Assembly: GCF_003815875.1 (NCBI RefSeq)
Contig: NZ_CP033924.1
Location: forward strand, 1,674,001 to 1,738,000
Source of the DNA: Chryseobacterium lactis
GTDB taxonomy: Bacteria > Bacteroidota > Bacteroidia > Flavobacteriales > Weeksellaceae
Length of the DNA: 64,000 nt
Direction: 5' to 3'
The notes below the pieces were generated by a model. It had not been told where the DNA came from. It saw nothing but the letters and a program-made list of their open reading frames with translations, and did no database searches. Shown here one piece after another: positions 1-8,935 of the stretch; within the stretch, counting starts at the first letter, position 1, and each line of letters begins with the position of its first letter. Position numbers and translations under genes: made by a program.

Positions 1-42
1 CATTTTTATTTTTTAATCGTTTTTGGTTTGGTGTATTATAAT

Positions 43-1176
43 TTAAAGCAAATTATGGATTTTAAAATAGATGAAATAATACACTTTTTTAATAAGAGCA
101 TCTAATGCCGGAAAAGTCATAAAGCCCTGAGTGAAGAGCAGCATGGTCCACAATGAGTTAAAAAGAATTAATACCAGTGCAACAATATCTTGTTTCAGAG
201 AACTGTTCAGTTGCTTTTCTCCTAAGGTGAATAGGGTTAATAATGTGAAAAAAATATTGATCCATCTTCCCCAGTCATAGGCGATGTAAAATAACGGAAG
301 CAGGAAAATAGCCTGTATGATAAGGAATTTTCTGCTGATTTTTATTTTGTTGAATTTATAGTAGATGAAAAATGTCAGAGATGCAAAAAACAGACTGATC
401 AGATAGGTTAAGTAGCCATAGAGGTGAGCCTGGTAGAAATTCAAAACATTATAGTGAGGATCATAGCCGTAAATTCCTTTAAGAACTAAATTAAGACCGT
501 GATTTTGGAGAAACTGAATTGAATTTTCACTGCTTATACTATATCCGAATTTATAAAGGATCAGCATGGTAACCACAGCCGGAATAATATGATACAGCAG
601 TATTTTTTTTATTTTAACTTGAGAAGAAGCCTTGTCTCTGATAAAGTAGGTAAAACTTACAAAAGGAATATAAAAGAACGCTGCTTCATGATTTAGAATG
701 GCAATAATAATGAACAGAGTAATGAAAATATCTCTTATTTTTTTGTGAGATTCCAGATAGATACAATAAATCAGGTAGAATAAAAAGATCACAATTTCCT
801 TTTTAGCGGCAACTGTAGGATCTTTCAAGACCATTCCCATTCCGGCGGGCAGCAATATAAGGCTTATTGTGAGCAGTGTATTTTTCTTTTGGGTGAAAAA
901 TTTTATGAGAAGGAAGAATAAAAGTGTGTATATGGAAGATACAAATGCAAATACAATCCATTCAAGCTGGGCTCCTGTAATTTCATTCAAGAAAATAAAA
1001 AAGGTTCCGCAAAGTCCACGCCGTTTGAAACCACCATCCTGATAGCTGATTAGCCATTCACCGAGATACCATCCATTTTTGTGAAAAACAACCTGCATAT
1101 AGGTGTTCTGGACACTAATATAATAGTATATAATCAATATAAAACCGATGATGTAATTGATTATTTTAGTTTTCAT
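43..1176 (-). CDS. polytopic membrane protein of polysaccharide locus
   Basis: A 377-residue, very hydrophobic protein with about nine or ten predicted membrane segments, starting right after a short basic N-terminus. No catalytic motif is recognised. A His-Glu pair (HEAAFF, around residue 163) sits at a membrane segment edge. It is the last complete gene of the minus-strand polysaccharide locus, just after a glycosyltransferase gene. In such loci this position often holds a Wzy-like polymerase or a membrane glycosyltransferase. The exporter here is of the ABC type, which normally needs no Wzy, so that role is only a guess. A CAT at positions 1-3 could be the start codon of a further gene to the left. 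Confidence 0.75.
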   Translation of the reverse strand: MKTKIINYIIGFILIIYYYISVQNTYMQVVFHKNGWYLGEWLISYQDGGFKRRGLCGTFFIFLNEITGAQLEWIVFAFVSSIYTLLFFLLIKFFTQKKNTLLTISLILLPAGMGMVLKDPTVAAKKEIVIFLFYLIYCIYLESHKKIRDIFITLFIIIAILNHEAAFFYIPFVSFTYFIRDKASSQVKIKKILLYHIIPAVVTMLILYKFGYSISSENSIQFLQNHGLNLVLKGIYGYDPHYNVLNFYQAHLYGYLTYLISLFFASLTFFIYYKFNKIKISRKFLIIQAIFLLPLFYIAYDWGRWINIFFTLLTLFTLGEKQLNSSLKQDIVALVLILFNSLWTMLLFTQGFMTFPALDALIKKVYYFIYFKIHNLL

Positions 1177-1206
1177 AATGACTGGCTGGAGTGGGAACGA
1201 TATATT

Positions 1207-2169
1207 TTAATCAATAAAAACCTTTTTAAACTTATCCATAACAGGATGGGGAAGGAATTGTTCATATAATTCCTTTGCCGACAGATTAAGTTCCGAATCC
1301 AGAATGATATCCTGAAGTTCTTTACTGTCATGATAATAATAAGCCTGATCTTTCATTTGGCTGATATGGGCTTTTTCCGGTGGATTGGCCAGAGCTATGA
1401 CCGGTTTTCCTTTAATCGCAAATTCCGCAACGGTAATCCCGAATGTTTCTCCCCTTTGTCTTGCATGAAGCAAAGCGTTACAGGTATTGATGAACTTTTG
1501 TTTCATGATAATATCTGAGCTTGGAGGTAAAAATATGATATTGGACGGCAATGATTTCCACCATTTCTTTTTGATGAAAGGATCTACACCCATAAATATA
1601 AAATAGATATCCTTGTATCTGGTGGCTATTTTTTCAATTGTTTTCTGAGCAAACAGAATATTAAAACTGATGTAGCCGCCATAATAACCGAATACTTTTG
1701 CTTTTGGGGGAATATTCAGCTCAGCCCTTAGATCCAGATCGGTGTGGGTTTCGAAATTGACCATGTGAGGAACGTAAGGATATTTTGATCCGGTCATTTC
1801 TTCGCTCAACCATTCAGAAACATAAGCGTAAACGTCGCCGTGGGGCTCAAAATGAGTGAAAACACTGTGGATTGCAGTTTTAGTTGCTTTGGTTTCTATT
1901 CCGTCAAGATATCCGTTTTTAATGGCATAGAACAGGTCGATATTACTTTCGGTAATGATTTTTTCAACTTCATTAAAATCGGAATAACCGTAGACTTTGA
2001 AGCGTTTTTCAAATTTTTCAATTCCCAACGGATGATTGGTCTTTGAGTTTTTGTTGTATACAATAATCGATTCATTTCCCAGATATCTTTCATTGAAATC
2101 TGCGTAATCATAAACTGCTATGGAAGTCCCCCGATAGTTGAGTTCATCCTCATGAAAAAGAATTTTCAT
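1207..2169 (-). CDS. GT-B glycosyltransferase (GT4-like)
   Basis: A 320-residue protein with the two-lobe layout of GT-B enzymes. The C-terminal half holds a Rossmann-like stretch (KVFGYYGG near 160, IYFIFMGVDP near 190) and the segment RGETFGITVAEFAIKGKPVIA near 240-260. The latter resembles the donor-binding E-x7-E region of GT4 enzymes (GETFG...AEFA). It starts one base after the stop of the upstream gene at 2171, so the two are probably translationally coupled. The probable role is transfer of one sugar to the lipid-linked glycan on the cytoplasmic face. Donor and acceptor cannot be read from the sequence. Confidence 0.75.
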   Translation of the reverse strand: MKILFHEDELNYRGTSIAVYDYADFNERYLGNESIIVYNKNSKTNHPLGIEKFEKRFKVYGYSDFNEVEKIITESNIDLFYAIKNGYLDGIETKATKTAIHSVFTHFEPHGDVYAYVSEWLSEEMTGSKYPYVPHMVNFETHTDLDLRAELNIPPKAKVFGYYGGYISFNILFAQKTIEKIATRYKDIYFIFMGVDPFIKKKWWKSLPSNIIFLPPSSDIIMKQKFINTCNALLHARQRGETFGITVAEFAIKGKPVIALANPPEKAHISQMKDQAYYYHDSKELQDIILDSELNLSAKELYEQFLPHPVMDKFKKVFID

Positions 2170-2170
2170 C

Positions 2171-2965
2171 TTATTTAAATATATTTTTCAGTCTTCCTTT
2201 TATCTTCTGAAGAATGGTTCTCTTCGGATATTTGGTAAGATCATTGTGTTTAAAAAGTCCTTCTCCCTGGGCGATTTTGAAATCCTGTTTCACCCACCAG
2301 GAAGCAATATTTCTTTCGAGTGATGCGGTTTCTCCTGAAAAGGGAATAATGGTTTCCAGCAAAAACTTTTTCTTGACAAGATAAGGATTATTCGTCCAAT
2401 TGGCCCAACGGGAAGTGGTCACAAAATATTCTCCTTTTTTCTGGATTTTATCCGGAAATTCTGATGCGGGATCCAGCCAGTGTAAGGATTCCAGAAGGTG
2501 AGGGGAAGTACATTCATGCCAATCATCATAATAATTCAGTTCATTTCCTTTATGTCTGATGGAGATGAGCGGATATCCCGGATTTTCCCTGCTTCGGTAA
2601 CGTACTACTTCAAATCCGTTGCTGAGCATTTCAAGACCGCTCTTAAGGCGCGAATATACGGTCTTTTCACCTTCAATAAGCTCAAAGTCGTGTTCCAGAA
2701 AGAGGATGTTTTCACACACTGCATTTTCTGCAAGCACTTTCATTCCTTTTCCGATTCCGATATTATCCTGTAGTCCTATGTATCTGACTTTGTACTGATC
2801 TGCCGTTCTTTTGTCTTCTTCACTTACTTCCTGAAAAAGGATCACAATATCATCGATCATATGTAAAAGACCGTATTTTTTGTAAGACTTCAGTGTGTTT
2901 TTTAAAGTTTCTCCACTTTTCCACGAAAGGATACAGATACTGATGGGCAGTTTTTCCATAATCAT
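2171..2965 (-). CDS. GT-A fold glycosyltransferase-like protein
   Basis: A 264-residue protein with a GT2-like N-terminus (PISICILSWKSGETLKNTL). Around residue 95 it has the acidic motif FLEHDFEL where GT-A enzymes carry the metal-binding DxD. It ends in a basic tail (KIKGRLKNIFK) that could touch the membrane. Two ATGs six bases apart (2965 and 2959) are possible starts. It lies between other glycosyltransferase genes with gaps of 1-6 bp, so it belongs to the same transcript. Sugar specificity is unknown. EHDF in place of a classical DxD leaves some doubt about activity. Confidence 0.7.
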   Translation of the reverse strand: MIMEKLPISICILSWKSGETLKNTLKSYKKYGLLHMIDDIVILFQEVSEEDKRTADQYKVRYIGLQDNIGIGKGMKVLAENAVCENILFLEHDFELIEGEKTVYSRLKSGLEMLSNGFEVVRYRSRENPGYPLISIRHKGNELNYYDDWHECTSPHLLESLHWLDPASEFPDKIQKKGEYFVTTSRWANWTNNPYLVKKKFLLETIIPFSGETASLERNIASWWVKQDFKIAQGEGLFKHNDLTKYPKRTILQKIKGRLKNIFK

Positions 2966-2971
2966 TAGTAC

Positions 2972-3922
2972 TTATAGGTTTAGGAAGGGATGTGGGGCTG
3001 TCATGGAAATTTTTCTGGCTGCTTCAATCTCTCCGAATTTTTTTGAAAAGTATTGATACTGGTCTTTATAAAACCGGGCTTCACTCATATTTCCTTTGGC
3101 TCCCATCTTCAGAAGATAGGAGAGCAGTGCCGTCTTTTCTCTTTTAATATTATAATCGTAGTTGGGGTCAAGATATTTGGTCTCACGTTGCATTTGCATA
3201 GAGAGTCTTGCGGTCTTTAATGCTTCTGCTTTGTCTTTAGGTTCCTTCTTGTAAAACGATTGCACGGTATCATGAACCACTTTACTTTTTGAGCACACAA
3301 TGATTTTAAGTCCGAAATAAGAAACCCTGTGTATGTATTCATAATCTTCTGCACCGTGGAAGAAGTAAGGGTTGAACCCACCTACTTTTTCGATTGCTTT
3401 TCTGGGAATCCACCAATGGGCTGCATTCACAAAACTTATTTCATAGTAAGGTTTAGCCTCATCAAAATAAATATCAGAAAGCATTCTGTTATTTCTAAGA
3501 TCTTTGGCAAGATAATTTTCAAAATGAAGATCCAGTTTTTTCTCGCTGCCGTCGAGATGCATCGGGCTCATAATTCCTATCTGGTTTTGATCCGGATGGG
3601 AATGATACACATCGAGTAACTGCTGGAAACTGTCCGGATAAATCCAGGCATCCTGATTCATCAGGTAGAAGAACTCTGTTTCTTGTTTGTAAGCTTTTTC
3701 GATGCCCATATTATTGGCTTTTCCAAAACCTGCATTTTCCGGAGATTGAATAAAATCAACTTCCGGGAACTGTGTTTTTATATATTCCTGAGTACCATCC
3801 GTAGATCCGTTGTCGATGACGATGCAGGTGACAGGAACTGAAGAATGCCTCAGGCTTGTAAAGCATCTTTCTGCCCATTTCATGGCATTATAAGTGACAA
3901 TTATAACTGATATTTTCGCCAT
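2972..3922 (-). CDS. GT2 family glycosyltransferase (rhamnosyltransferase-like)
   Basis: A 316-residue GT-A enzyme of the GT2 family. It opens with ISVIIVTYNAMKWAERC, followed by the nucleotide-binding IDNGSTDGT near residue 38 and the ENAGFGKANNMGI motif near 62-75. The latter is typical of the rhamnosyltransferase-like WbbL group. The DxD equivalent is NQDAW near 91. It starts 1 bp before the stop of the upstream SDR-like gene at 3924. It probably adds a deoxysugar to the growing O-chain; the acceptor is unknown. Confidence 0.85.
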   Translation of the reverse strand: MAKISVIIVTYNAMKWAERCFTSLRHSSVPVTCIVIDNGSTDGTQEYIKTQFPEVDFIQSPENAGFGKANNMGIEKAYKQETEFFYLMNQDAWIYPDSFQQLLDVYHSHPDQNQIGIMSPMHLDGSEKKLDLHFENYLAKDLRNNRMLSDIYFDEAKPYYEISFVNAAHWWIPRKAIEKVGGFNPYFFHGAEDYEYIHRVSYFGLKIIVCSKSKVVHDTVQSFYKKEPKDKAEALKTARLSMQMQRETKYLDPNYDYNIKREKTALLSYLLKMGAKGNMSEARFYKDQYQYFSKKFGEIEAARKISMTAPHPFLNL

Positions 3923-3923
3923 C

Positions 3924-4592
3924 TTAAATATACTTTTTGGTTAAAGTTTCCAGATAATCTTCGGGGCTTATTCCGGAAAAAAATGAGTTGATATTTTCTC
4001 CAAAATCTACTTTATAAAAATCCCCTTCATCGATCTCGGAATATATTCCCTTTTGACTGGTCTTTTTCTCAATAGCACCAATTATTTCTTTTAAATCGTA
4101 ATAATAAGGGAAGGCACAATTGATAATACCATTTTCAGGAAGAATACAGTTGATTTTCAAAAAACGGGTTATATCGTCCATATCAATCAGAAGTCGTCTT
4201 GCATGGGTATGAACAACAAACGTATTGTTGTTGGTTATCTGGCTTTTCAGGTAATTAAAAAGGGTATTAGGGTTTCCTCCTTTTCCAACAATATTACCAA
4301 TTCTCAGGATAAGATAGTTGTTAGAATTATTTTTGATATAATCTTCCACGGCCAGTTTGTGTAAAACATAATGGCTGTTTTGCTTTGACTGGTCTTTTAC
4401 ACTTAAGGTGGAAAAGTATATCAATTTTTTATCGCTGTTGTTTTTCAGGGTATCTTTTAGGAGATTAAATTCTCTTTCAAATTCAGAGTCTCTGGTCTCA
4501 AGGGAATTTGAAACCCCGGAAGCAAAGAATATATAGTCCTCTGAATCGATGTGTTGTAATGAATTAGCGATAAGTCCGTTTCCTATAATCAT
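3924..4592 (-). CDS. short NAD(P)-binding epimerase/dehydratase-like protein
   Basis: A 222-residue Rossmann-fold protein of the extended SDR type, shorter than usual. The N-terminal IIGNGLIANS is a compact nucleotide-binding loop. The stretch YFSTLSVKDQ followed by HYVLHKLAVEDYI (about residues 90-110) supplies the S...Y-x3-K catalytic layout. LILRIGNIVGKGG near 125 matches the SDR pattern after the active site. It probably modifies a nucleotide-sugar in this locus. It is about 80-100 residues shorter than typical sugar epimerases, so the substrate domain is reduced and the reaction is unclear. Confidence 0.65.
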   Translation of the reverse strand: MIIGNGLIANSLQHIDSEDYIFFASGVSNSLETRDSEFEREFNLLKDTLKNNSDKKLIYFSTLSVKDQSKQNSHYVLHKLAVEDYIKNNSNNYLILRIGNIVGKGGNPNTLFNYLKSQITNNNTFVVHTHARRLLIDMDDITRFLKINCILPENGIINCAFPYYYDLKEIIGAIEKKTSQKGIYSEIDEGDFYKVDFGENINSFFSGISPEDYLETLTKKYI

Positions 4593-4653
4593 TGATCAAT
4601 GTGTGTTTTTATAGTTAAAAACTATGTTTTTGAAAGAATATCCATGGTGAGTA

Positions 4654-6390
4654 TTAGTTTTCATATTTTGCGATTCCTTTATTATCATGTTCTCCTTTGG
4701 TATTGAGCTTCCATGAGCTGGATTTATCTACAGACTGAATGTAATGCAAATATTCTTCCGTATAGTTTTGAGGATCCATATACCATCCTCCGTGTAAGGC
4801 GGTATAGTCTCCACCTATTCTTATCCCTTCCAAAAAAGGTAAATTATTGAATCGGTTGGGATAATACGGCTTATACAAGGCAAAAGTTGTGTCCACATAG
4901 GCAGAATAAACATTGTTTTCGAGTTTCTTCTCCCAAAATTGTTTTTCCCATTTGAGAACTTTCTCTTTCAGAGGAAAATAATCGGGAATGGTTTCTATAT
5001 CCAGGGCAAATCCTACTTTGGTTATGCTGCTGTGATATTTATCCATTTTTGAGATCATCTCAGACATGAAATCTGCGGGAAGTTTTTCGTTGGGAACAAT
5101 ATCGGGATCAGTTAATACAAAGTATCCTTTACCATACTTTTCCTGTAAATAGGGAGTATCGAAAAAAACTTTATGTCCGAGATTATCAGACATACGTTCT
5201 ATTGTAATTTTCTGATCGATCGTTTTGTAATAATCAAGAAGAGGAGGATAATCAGATTTGTTATCGATGATGATAATATTTTCAAACTTCCTTTCCTGTA
5301 AGAATCCGATCAGTTGCTTTAAATAATAAAGTTGATTAAAATTAATGATAATGATGGGAATACTTAAAGTGTTTTCTCTCTGAGATTTTACCTGCTGATC
5401 ATATTGAATGAGATATCGGTACAATATTTTATTCCTGATCTTATCCACTTTCCCAGTATAATGTTTTATATCCCAGGCTGAATCATTGTTTTTCAACAGC
5501 AAATATTTCTTCTTTGGAGCTCCCAGTAATTGTTTATAGCTCTTTAAATAATAATAAAGCTTATAGAGATTAAGATTTAATTGTTTCTTGTTTTGCCAGC
5601 AATAATGAAGGTGTACATTGATCAGTTTTTGTAAGGTATCGGAACTGAATCTGGTATAATATGTATTGATCAGATAACCAAAAAACTGATATCTTGCTTC
5701 TACCTTTCGTTCCTGATAAGCCGTGTTTTCGACATCTCCGGAAATGCTTGAAGAAGATATGCGAACATATGTCTTGGCGGCATCTATACAATACACCGAT
5801 CCGAAATCTGAAAATTCCAGCACAGCCAGATCATCTGAATTCCATGCTAATGGAAATTCTTTGAATTTATATTTCTGATAAGCACTTTTTCTGAAAATAT
5901 GTTCAGACAGGCTTGAGCGATGACCATCATAAATTTTCTGCAACCATAATTTCACAGAAGATTCTACCTGCTCATAGCGGGTAAAAGAGGTGAGAACGTT
6001 GTCATTTTCATCCATCAAAGCCTGAGAAAATTTAATCACATTGATTTTCTTTTCTTCAATCGGGATGAGGTTATTATAAAACTCTTCAACAAAATTTTTA
6101 GAAATGGTATCATCATCTCCCAAAATAATGAACCATTCTTCTTTTACATGATCCAGAATTCTTGCCCATTGCAGTGCCAGATTCTTGCCCCCTAAATTAT
6201 CTTTATAATCAAAATAATGATACTCATCAGGTTGGAAATACAGATCAAGGACAGGCAAAGGATTATCAGGACTATTATCATTACCGATATACAACACAAA
6301 ATCCTGGTTGGTTTGTGCAGCAATAGATTGTATGGTTTTTTCCAGAAAATCTATTTTGTAGTAAGGAATAACAATAGCTAGTTTTTTCAT
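4654..6390 (-). CDS. bidomain GT2 glycosyltransferase
   Basis: A 578-residue protein that appears to carry two GT-A domains. The first starts at residue 1 (LAIVIPYYKIDFLEKTI) with NDNSPDNP near 38-45 and the metal site LGDDDTIS near 93-98. The second starts near 345 (IPIIIINFNQLYYLKQL) with IDNKSDYPP and FVLTDPDIVP near 425. The middle region is rich in Lys and Tyr and has no clear motif. Its start overlaps the stop of the upstream GT2 gene at 6390 by one base. Double-domain enzymes of this kind can add two residues or polymerise; which applies here is not visible. Confidence 0.8.
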   Translation of the reverse strand: MKKLAIVIPYYKIDFLEKTIQSIAAQTNQDFVLYIGNDNSPDNPLPVLDLYFQPDEYHYFDYKDNLGGKNLALQWARILDHVKEEWFIILGDDDTISKNFVEEFYNNLIPIEEKKINVIKFSQALMDENDNVLTSFTRYEQVESSVKLWLQKIYDGHRSSLSEHIFRKSAYQKYKFKEFPLAWNSDDLAVLEFSDFGSVYCIDAAKTYVRISSSSISGDVENTAYQERKVEARYQFFGYLINTYYTRFSSDTLQKLINVHLHYCWQNKKQLNLNLYKLYYYLKSYKQLLGAPKKKYLLLKNNDSAWDIKHYTGKVDKIRNKILYRYLIQYDQQVKSQRENTLSIPIIIINFNQLYYLKQLIGFLQERKFENIIIIDNKSDYPPLLDYYKTIDQKITIERMSDNLGHKVFFDTPYLQEKYGKGYFVLTDPDIVPNEKLPADFMSEMISKMDKYHSSITKVGFALDIETIPDYFPLKEKVLKWEKQFWEKKLENNVYSAYVDTTFALYKPYYPNRFNNLPFLEGIRIGGDYTALHGGWYMDPQNYTEEYLHYIQSVDKSSSWKLNTKGEHDNKGIAKYEN

Positions 6391-7214
6391 TATCGTCTAA
6401 AAATTGAAAATATTTTTTCTGTTAACTGATATCTTTTGGAGTTGATTAGTTTCTCCAGGTGATTAACTTTCTGCTTAAGTTTTCTGTTTTCATAGAGGAT
6501 ATTTTTAAACTCTGAAATATTTTCTTTATACAATAGCTGGTGCTTATTATAAAGATAGTTGCGTATTTCATCGTCATTAGCCTCCATTGCTTCCGTATTT
6601 CGTGAAACTTCTTTAATTCTATAAAGAAATCCGGTATATGGCAGTCTTGTTATTCTTATATTTTGTTTTTTTAATGAAATAAAAGATAGCCAAAAATCCC
6701 AGTCTTCATATCCTTTATGCATTGTTTCATCAAAACCTCCTATATTTTTCCAGTCTTCTTTTTTAAAGAATGCAGTGCAAAAGATTTGATTTTCAAGTAA
6801 CATGTTTGGAATTTGAAAATTTTCCAAGACAAATTCATCATTTCGGAGGCCAAAATATTGAGCATAACAGTAAACAATATCACTTTCTTCAAAATGTATT
6901 GAGGCTAATTCTAAATATTGGTTTTCAATTTTATCATCTCCATCAAGAGGAAGAATCCATTGTCCTGATGCTTTTTCTATTCCAAAGTTTCTTGCTGTTG
7001 AAACCCCGCCGTTTTGTTTTTTATAATACTTGAATCTGGTATCTTTTTCTAACCATGTTTGTACTATATTTTCTGTATTGTCCGGAGAACCATCATCTAC
7101 AATTATACACTCCCATTTTTTGAATGTTTGGTCCATAATGGATTGCAGACATTCATTAAGATAGCGTGCCTGATTGTAAGCGGGAACTATGATAGAAATT
7201 AATGGAGTATCCAT
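6390..7214 (-). CDS. GT2 family glycosyltransferase
   Basis: A 274-residue family 2 glycosyltransferase. ISIIVPAYNQARYLNECL is at the N-terminus, IIVDDGSPDNT near 36-46, KQNGGVSTARNFGIE near 66-80, and the metal-binding LDGDDK near 92-97. This is a textbook set of motifs for a soluble or peripheral GT-A enzyme. The C-terminal 40 residues form a Lys/Leu-rich, probably coiled helix ending in FSIFRR, which may anchor it to the membrane. It follows the WbsX gene after 3 bp. Confidence 0.9.
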   Translation of the reverse strand: MDTPLISIIVPAYNQARYLNECLQSIMDQTFKKWECIIVDDGSPDNTENIVQTWLEKDTRFKYYKKQNGGVSTARNFGIEKASGQWILPLDGDDKIENQYLELASIHFEESDIVYCYAQYFGLRNDEFVLENFQIPNMLLENQIFCTAFFKKEDWKNIGGFDETMHKGYEDWDFWLSFISLKKQNIRITRLPYTGFLYRIKEVSRNTEAMEANDDEIRNYLYNKHQLLYKENISEFKNILYENRKLKQKVNHLEKLINSKRYQLTEKIFSIFRR

Positions 7215-7217
7215 GAA

Positions 7218-8330
7218 TTACTCTTTTATAATTTTTTTCACCTCTTCTATATATGAAAACCCATTTTTAAGGTCTGGCTCAAGGATATTTCCCTCTGCCC
7301 ATTCGTTCCAGGATTTTAATATAAGGAAATTTTCGGAATGATCTTTTTTACTTAGAAATTCAACGGCTTTATTCAATTGTTTTCTGAAAACCAATGGACT
7401 ATTATTTGTTAAAATGACACCATTATAGCCACTTCTGGGAGTATTATCCCAGTTGGATAAGACCATAGGAAAAGTTTCTACATTCGCATTGGTATATTGC
7501 ATTTGATCTGCAATCAATGCGATATCCTGAGTTCTTACTTTTGGTTTATCCTTTTCCTTCTCTTTTATTCCGAGAATACCTTTTAATCTTCTTTTATAAT
7601 ATTGTGCACCGGAAATATATTCTTTTCCCTGAATATATGGAATCCATGCTTTTTGGAATGCGTGTGAAACTTTTCCATCATACCCCATGGAATCATAGTC
7701 CAACTCATCTGGTTGTTTGTTACTCGCCATGATATACAAGTCGTCAAACCCGTTTTCTTTTGCTAGCTTTCTGAACTTTTTGATATAATTTGGGTCACCT
7801 TTTTGTAAATGTTCCGGACAATAAATCATAAGTAGTGGTTTATTATCAACTTTTATATAGCGTTTATCTTTAAAAAAGGGTAAAAGATAATTAAAATGAG
7901 AAATTATATCTTCATCACTGGGATATGTTTGTTCTGCTAATATTTTTGAAGTTAATCCATGCCAAATTCCTGACCAGGTTTCATTAGCCCAACAGAAACA
8001 AAAAGGGAAATCCGGTTTACCTGTTTCTAAAACTTCATTTGCGATACGCTCCAGTAGCTGCTTTCCGTTTCCGAACCAATAATGATAATAGATAAAGCCA
8101 TGTATTCCATAATCTCGTGCCATTTGTGCTTGTTGCTCTCTCACTTCAGGAACACGAAGATCATAATATCCTAGGTCTGCAGGACATATCGGTTGTTCAT
8201 GTCCTTCAAATAAGGGTTTGGCTTTTCCTACATTTGTCCATTCGGTAAATCCTTTTCCCCACCATTCGTCATTTTCGGGAATAGGATGATATTGAGGGAG
8301 ATAAAATGCCAGCGGCTTTATTTTTTTCAT
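7218..8330 (-). CDS. WbsX-like (GH99-like) protein
   Basis: A 370-residue protein that opens with KPLAFYLPQYHPIPENDEWWG and GFTEWTNVGKAKPLF, the hallmark of WbsX/Glyco_hydro_99-like proteins (Pfam PF14307). Further family segments are YGIHGFIYYHYWF near 95, FCFCWANETWSG near 130, and SWNEWAEGNILEPD near 340. Family members occur in O-antigen and capsule loci across Bacteroidota and Proteobacteria, often near or fused to glycosyltransferases. Their exact reaction is not well established; an endo-mannosidase-like fold is predicted. There is no signal peptide, so it should act in the cytoplasm. Its start overlaps the stop of the upstream acetyltransferase gene by 4 bp. Confidence 0.85.
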   Translation of the reverse strand: MKKIKPLAFYLPQYHPIPENDEWWGKGFTEWTNVGKAKPLFEGHEQPICPADLGYYDLRVPEVREQQAQMARDYGIHGFIYYHYWFGNGKQLLERIANEVLETGKPDFPFCFCWANETWSGIWHGLTSKILAEQTYPSDEDIISHFNYLLPFFKDKRYIKVDNKPLLMIYCPEHLQKGDPNYIKKFRKLAKENGFDDLYIMASNKQPDELDYDSMGYDGKVSHAFQKAWIPYIQGKEYISGAQYYKRRLKGILGIKEKEKDKPKVRTQDIALIADQMQYTNANVETFPMVLSNWDNTPRSGYNGVILTNNSPLVFRKQLNKAVEFLSKKDHSENFLILKSWNEWAEGNILEPDLKNGFSYIEEVKKIIKE

Positions 8331-8935
8331 GTTGTTTTGTCTAATGTTTTAATAAGTTTAGCAGGTATTCCTGCAATTACCGAGTTTTTTGGAAAACTCT
8401 TATTAACTACTGCATTGGCTCCAATAATACAATTTTCTCCTATAGTGACACCTGGTAGAATGCAAACTCCTTCACCAATCCACACATTATCTTTGATTTC
8501 AATCGGCCCTTTGGAATGTAAAGGTCTATGGGCTGGGACCTTTTCTATGTCTACAACGGAAATATCTCCATGAGAATGATCAGATATGTATATTCTACTT
8601 GCCATTAACACATTATTACCAATTGTAATTTTATTTATGGCACCAATGTGTACATCCGAATTCAGGATAACATTATCCCCGATTATTATTTCAGGATTAA
8701 AATTTTCTTCCTGAAAGTGATCCCAGGCTTCCAGTCTTAAATTAAATAAGGAACTGAAATTTTTTCCTATGGAAATATATTTTGGATTTTTAATCCAATG
8801 CTCCTCAGGGATCGTAGAATTTGTTCCGAATGTCTTGAAATTTGTTTTTGCCCAATAATCGAGCTTATTTTGTTTATACGCTTTATAAGCTTCAGAATTT
8901 AGAATCTTATATAAAACTTTCACTAAAACACTCAT
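8327..8935 (-). CDS. hexapeptide-repeat acyltransferase
   Basis: A 202-residue left-handed beta-helix acyltransferase of the CatB/LacA type. Imperfect hexapeptide turns run from about residue 75 to 185, for example ITIGNNVLMASRIYI, VWIGEGVCILPGVTIG and CIIGANAVVNKSF. SDHSHGD near 115 supplies the probable catalytic His. It ends with the usual SVIAGIPAKLIK tail. It probably O- or N-acetylates a sugar of the glycan using acetyl-CoA. A second enzyme of this fold (12459-12947) lies closer to the aminotransferases and is the better candidate for the sugar-nucleotide N-acetylation. Confidence 0.85.
   Translation of the reverse strand: MSVLVKVLYKILNSEAYKAYKQNKLDYWAKTNFKTFGTNSTIPEEHWIKNPKYISIGKNFSSLFNLRLEAWDHFQEENFNPEIIIGDNVILNSDVHIGAINKITIGNNVLMASRIYISDHSHGDISVVDIEKVPAHRPLHSKGPIEIKDNVWIGEGVCILPGVTIGENCIIGANAVVNKSFPKNSVIAGIPAKLIKTLDKTT

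Noticed and set aside
1081..1269. Short plus-strand frame across the start of the membrane protein gene
   Set aside because: It overlaps two well-supported minus-strand genes and has no recognisable feature.
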